Shown here: piece by piece, positions 59,506-64,000 of the stretch
Numbering within the stretch: position 1 is the first letter of the stretch
Layout of the letters: each line of letters opens with the position of its first letter
Source: Epiperipatus broadwayi
Lineage: Eukaryota > Onychophora > Udeonychophora > Euonychophora > Peripatidae
Assembly (NCBI GenBank): GCA_028023455.1
Contig: JAQFVV010012405.1
Span: 5,295,334 to 5,359,333 of the forward strand
Length of the DNA stretch: 64,000 nucleotides
Direction: 5' to 3'
Notes under the pieces: generated by a model
Databases searched by the model: none
Told to the model about the DNA's origin: nothing
Seen by the model: the letters and a program-made list of their open reading frames with translations, nothing else
Made by a program: the position numbers and the translations under genes

Positions 59506-60712
59506 TTTGTAGAATCTAAATTTCATAAGTTTGTGTGTATGTTTGTGCTAGCACTGAATATTCACCTATTCGGAGTGTTTGCAAATTACGTCATAAAGAA
59601 AGAAAAATAAAAGTCATTGTTATATGACATTACTGACATATTAATTCATTACTCTAGTCTCTTGTTGATCTTAAAAAGAACAAGTTCATTGGATAGTTTA
59701 TTTACTATTTGACAATTACTATCTATTATTTTATTCGGAAATCGGTTTTTATTACGATCAGCGCGTACTAGTTCCACTTAGTAATTTATTTTATGAACTC
59801 GCATTTTTACATCATTAATTATAATCTTATATTTGTGATTAGTCATTTAATCGTTAACTCTATATTCTTCAAAGTTTATTTGATTTTAACTTTTGGTCCC
59901 ATTTTATTATCTATCGCTCACTAGAGAATTTATGTCTAATGATATAATGCACGTTTAAGTGTCTTCGTGCAAGTTTATCGTCGAGTCTATTTGCTTCTCC
60001 AATAAAGACTCATTGTTTCTCTTTAAAGAAGCAAACCTTCCTCTTTAGTATCTTGTGATCGCTTCCATTTCCGTCCATTTTAAAATTTCTCCCGACTTTT
60101 ATATTTGTAGTATATCCTTTTTCTTCCATCTCCATGACAATATTCTATTATTTACTGTTTCTCACTACTCCAAATCACCAATTATTTACATACTTTTTAT
60201 TGGTTTAAATCTTTTGTGCCTTAATGGAGCTGTTGTCGGTTAAATGTTTGATTTTCTTGATGAGGTCGTATCATAAAAGGACCATGACCTTCACAAAAGG
60301 TCAAAAAAAGCAGAAATAAAAAATACAAACAAATTATAACAAAAACTACGCTTTGAACAAGTAATCATTAATATTTTAAAAATAAAAATAATTTAGAAGA
60401 CAGTTGCGATAAATATGTAGAACTTTTTAAATTGTTTTCTTAAGTTATCGATACCAATCTTATGTAACTTAACTAATGTAGTTGAGATCTATATGTATTA
60501 AATGTATCTTTAACTAAGCAAATTAGTATTATTATCTTTTTTTTTTTTTTAATCTATAATTAAAGGGGGGGGAGGGTTACTCTTCTATTTAAATGACTGA
60601 TAATAATTGTATAGAATTTTAACAAAGCTAAAATTACCTTTCAATATATAAAAAGTAAATGAAAATGTGTTATTTAATTAATAAAGCTTTTAAAATATAT
60701 GTAAAATCTTCG
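59506..60712. other. AT-rich noncoding stretch
   Basis: No supported gene. Confidence 0.45.
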
Positions 60713-60733
60713 TGACGTAACAGTGTATATAAG
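60713..60733 (+). promoter_or_regulatory. CRE-like site and TATA box (weak candidate promoter)
   Basis: TGACGTAA (60713-60720) lies 5 bases before TATATAAG (60726-60733), a spacing and pairing plausible for a pol II promoter. In 70%+ AT sequence a TATA word is cheap; the CRE-like word is less so. Confidence 0.3.
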
Positions 60734-60779
60734 TCCGAATTCAGGCCAAATAAACAGGTTTGAATTTTTTTTTTTTCAG

Positions 60780-60892
60780 AAAGCCGCCAACATCACTCAA
60801 ACCTCATTGTACAAGCCTATGGTATTCTACCATAGATGTCACTGTACTTCTTCGATTGGCTGTTGGAGAACCTGGTGGAGATTGTTTTGAAG
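60780..60892 (+). CDS. Candidate single exon, unknown protein
   Basis: A T-run and CAG (60777-60779) make a strong acceptor-like signal. The following 113 bases are much less AT-rich than the flanks and end at G|GT (60893). One frame is open throughout and reads KPPTSLKPHCTSLWYS, then TIDVTVLLRLAVGEPGGD. No family is recognised and no partner exon was found. A TATA box lies only ~50 bases upstream, which conflicts with an internal exon, so one of the two readings must be wrong. Confidence 0.25.
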
Positions 60893-63800
60893 GTTATTTT
60901 ATCTATTCTAGATATATTATTTATGTAATTACATTTATAATTATTTAAGAAAATATCTATTAAAATGTTTATTTATTAATAATATTGATATAAGTTTAAA
61001 ATACAACTATAATGTCGACCTAATTTGTTTGTCTTTTAACTTACAGCTTACTTAAATACTGAAATATGTTTCTTATTTAAATAAAAATTGGCAGAAGAAT
61101 AAAAGATTAAATTATTTATAAGTTTGTTCCATTGATTAAAGTTATTCAAAATCATAGCGAATCTGCATTTTACTTTTAACATCTTCCATTTTAATACAAA
61201 AATTAAAAAAATTATGCTTAATCATTGATAGAAATTCATGATCCAACAATAGCAGACTGTCTGTGTTCAAATCCAGGTTGAGTAATCATAATTTTTTTCA
61301 GTAGTCTTAGGATTTTACTTTCAAAAAACTGACCCATAGCTTAGATTGACTAGACTGATCAGCAAATGGATAGCTGTGCAAAATAGATAATTAATAGTTA
61401 GAAGCAAAACAATTAAAGAAAGACACTCAAATCTTCACCTATCAGGAATTAATAAATTAATAAATACTTCCTTTTCTGCACTATTTGTTTGTTTGTTTTT
61501 TTGTCCATGAGTATTGGTTTGCAAAAACGTTTATTTTGTAGTGAGCTGTTTAAAGGCTACTTTATCTATATTAACTAGTTCTATATGTATTTATATAAAG
61601 AGTTGTTTTGTCTTAAACATTTTCAGTGTGCAACATTTATGAGAAAATGAATCCTATGATAAAGCACTTAAGCCATGTGATATGAAGTCTCCTCCTCAAT
61701 TGAAATAAATAATCAAAATAATATCTTGTATTATTTCACTATTGTAGATAAAAATGTTTTTGAATGAAATAAAAAAAATTTGCATATCATTTGTAACACT
61801 AAAATGAAATTTTGCAAAGAATTCATAATGCAAGTTTTAAAATTTAAAATTTCATTTATAATTATTTAAAAATGGCAAAAAATAACAGCTATAATTATTA
61901 CAGAGGCATTTCCTTTCAGCTAATTACAACTTCCATCTTTACATTATTATTTCTTTTGTATAATATGAATCTAAATATATTCTTACCAAAATATAAATAT
62001 TTTACAAATATTTTGCAAAAATAAACATAAATATATAAACAAATTAATAAAATATAAGACTTTCATTTTCAAGATTTAAATAAAAGAAGAGCTCACACAA
62101 GCACATGGAAATTAAAGTAGATATTAAACAGATTAAATTTAATGTTCTTTCTAGTTAAATAAGTACATACATAATTATATTCTGGACAGGTAGGAATTAT
62201 ATAAATCATTTAAAAAACAATAATAAATCACTTATTTCAATATACTTATCAAAGTAGTCTTAAATGTTGAAATATTTGACATGATTTTAATTTTAAAAAA
62301 AAACTAGATGAGTGCTACCTATAATATTTTCAGAGTTCAGAATAGATTTGTCAGTACTATATTTTTTAATTATTATATCTGCATTTTAACAGTAATAAAT
62401 TCACAGCAAAAATTTTGCAAATACGTGTATCTTTTCAAACATACATATTATTTTATAATTTATATATGCAAGTATATATATAGATAAAACTGCCTTTAGA
62501 ATAACCACTAATCGCTATGATTTAGTACAGTCATAGAGCTCAAGGTCTGTGGTCTCAGCTCAATTTGTCATTTTTGGTGTTGAAAGTTTATATGAATTTT
62601 CAACTGATATATCATTTTATAGGTGTTTAATATAGATATGAATTTTCAAATGATCTTCTATACAACAAATCTGTCAAATATTTTATTAATAGTTCATTGC
62701 AGTTCAAACACTTCTTCCAAAAGCTCTCCTTAACCTGTTTGGGATTTAACTTCTCCCTTCTTATTTGAAAAACCTAGTGAGAACTCCATACATAATAGCA
62801 ACATTTTATTTTTATAATTAAATCTTTTTATAACTGCATCCAGTAACAACCCCACCTTCAAATTTTTGAATAGACTCTAGTAACTATTATTTTCACTGTG
62901 ATGCCATATTTGATTTTTTGGGGTACAATTTAATTTTTTTTATGTATATTATATACTTAATTTTTATAACACATTATAAATATGTAAGCCATATAATAAG
63001 TGCAATAAAAATATTTAAAATTAATATTTTAAATTTATGAAAATTAAGTATCCAACTGAAAATCTTACTGATAACAAAGAGACACATCATTATTGGCTTC
63101 ATAATACCTATTCAAAAATATGAAGAACAAAATATTAAGTATTAGAATTTTATGACATTAAAAATCATATATTTAGAATTAGTTATCAAAAAAACATAAA
63201 AAAGTGTAAAAGTTAATAAATTATTAATTGTTATTAAAATATTTCAGTTTTTACAAAAACAATTTTCTTTTTAGCCTGTAATGACTGTATTCCCACAGCT
63301 ATTTCCAGTTGTCATAATGTACTTTCTATACTTTCTAAGAATGGACTTTTTAAAAATAAAATATTTTGAAAGACAATCCTCCCTAGTGATATAGTTTTTG
63401 GTTTAGTAATAAATCTTTTACCAAAATAGTGTATCATCATTAACAATTTCTGAAAATCATGGTTTTTATGCATTTAGCCACAGGGTAAAACAATATAAAG
63501 CATCAGCCAATAAAGTGCCATCTCTTTCATAGCTTTGTCAGAATAGAATGCACTGTCAATCAGACACAAAGGTTTGTAAAGGTGTACTTACTGCTGACAT
63601 CTTTTGGAATTTTTTAAAATTAATCCATTAAAGATGAGAAGCTTTATAGAAAGAATTGCTGCAGCCTGTTGCACACCATAATTTAATATATACAACACTT
63701 TAAAACAACTTAGAAAAGTAGTGATCACAGCACCATCACACCACTTAAAATGTCAAATATGATAGCTCTATCACAGCTTACTTTTGTGAAGGTCTTAATA

Positions 63801-64000
63801 TCATGTACATCTTTACCCTGCTTAGTGAAGGTGATTGGTCCCCCAAAATTCATTGTTAAGCAAGAATTTGACTGCTTACTCCATCTAAAAATTACCTTCT
63901 AAGTTGTTAACAAGCAAATTAATCTAATATATAATAATAACAATAACCTTTAATGTGCATTAGATGCTTGTGTGAACTGTGCTATATGTATTATGCAAGT
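60893..64000. other. AT-rich noncoding stretch
   Basis: No gene, SINE, LINE or hammerhead-family copy recognised. 61745-62070 shares short blocks with 6660-6960. A B-box-like GTGTTCAAATCCAGG at about 61263-61278 is isolated. Confidence 0.45.

Overview
The window looks like one slice of an AT-rich animal genome, most likely an invertebrate. By eye it is roughly 70-75% A+T. It has long AT and TATC microsatellites, tRNA-derived SINEs with A-tails and target-site duplications (TSDs), 5'-truncated LINEs ending in GAT/TGA repeats, and no operon-like or densely coding structure. The species cannot be named from this sequence. No intact host gene is visible. The long open frames are LINE remnants, low-complexity translations or chance.

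Layout. 1-9.2 kb: microsatellites, two unrelated long foldback repeats (2085-2672, 8664-9105), three palindromic copies of a family carrying hammerhead-like and tRNA-like sequence (about 4780, 5521, 7738), a LINE tail and a SINE. 11.3-13.3 kb: a 37-bp tandem duplication, a fuller hammerhead-family copy with an inverted repeat, and a decayed reverse transcriptase on the minus strand. 15-31 kb: LINE tails, four SINEs with TSDs, a two-copy ~1 kb unknown repeat (20.46 and 30.36 kb), a 2.1-kb element with ~330-bp inverted arms (22.96-25.11 kb), an RT fragment, and a 183-codon LINE C-terminal ORF (29.0-29.6 kb, minus). 33.5-42 kb: LINE tails, a direct duplication split by a 584-bp palindrome inside 15-bp TSDs, and an almost perfect 98-bp-arm hairpin. 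42.2-44.3 kb: a 2.1-kb poly(A)-tailed insertion with 16-bp TSDs. 44.5-48.5 kb: a purine-rich decayed coding relic of unknown origin, interrupted by hammerhead-family copies. 49-60 kb: a nested palindrome, a possible ZBED/hAT fragment, a TA-flanked mariner-like element, and more hammerhead-family copies. 60.7-60.9 kb: one weak promoter/exon candidate.

The main find is a dispersed family (about a dozen copies or fragments). Its consensus contains the hammerhead ribozyme core CTGATGAG, a 6-bp stem-loop, then GAAA, followed about 60 nt later by a tRNA-like B box (GGGTTCAAATCCC type). Copies occur as single units, as tandem units, and above all as long inverted dimers with the ribozyme-tRNA modules pointing outward. 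This resembles schistosome Sm-alpha SINEs and metazoan retrozymes, but the palindromic format is unusual. Most copies are mutated; four keep both core boxes. A second, unrelated palindromic family carries a tRNA-Leu-like head. The density of long hairpins is high enough that dsRNA production deserves testing.
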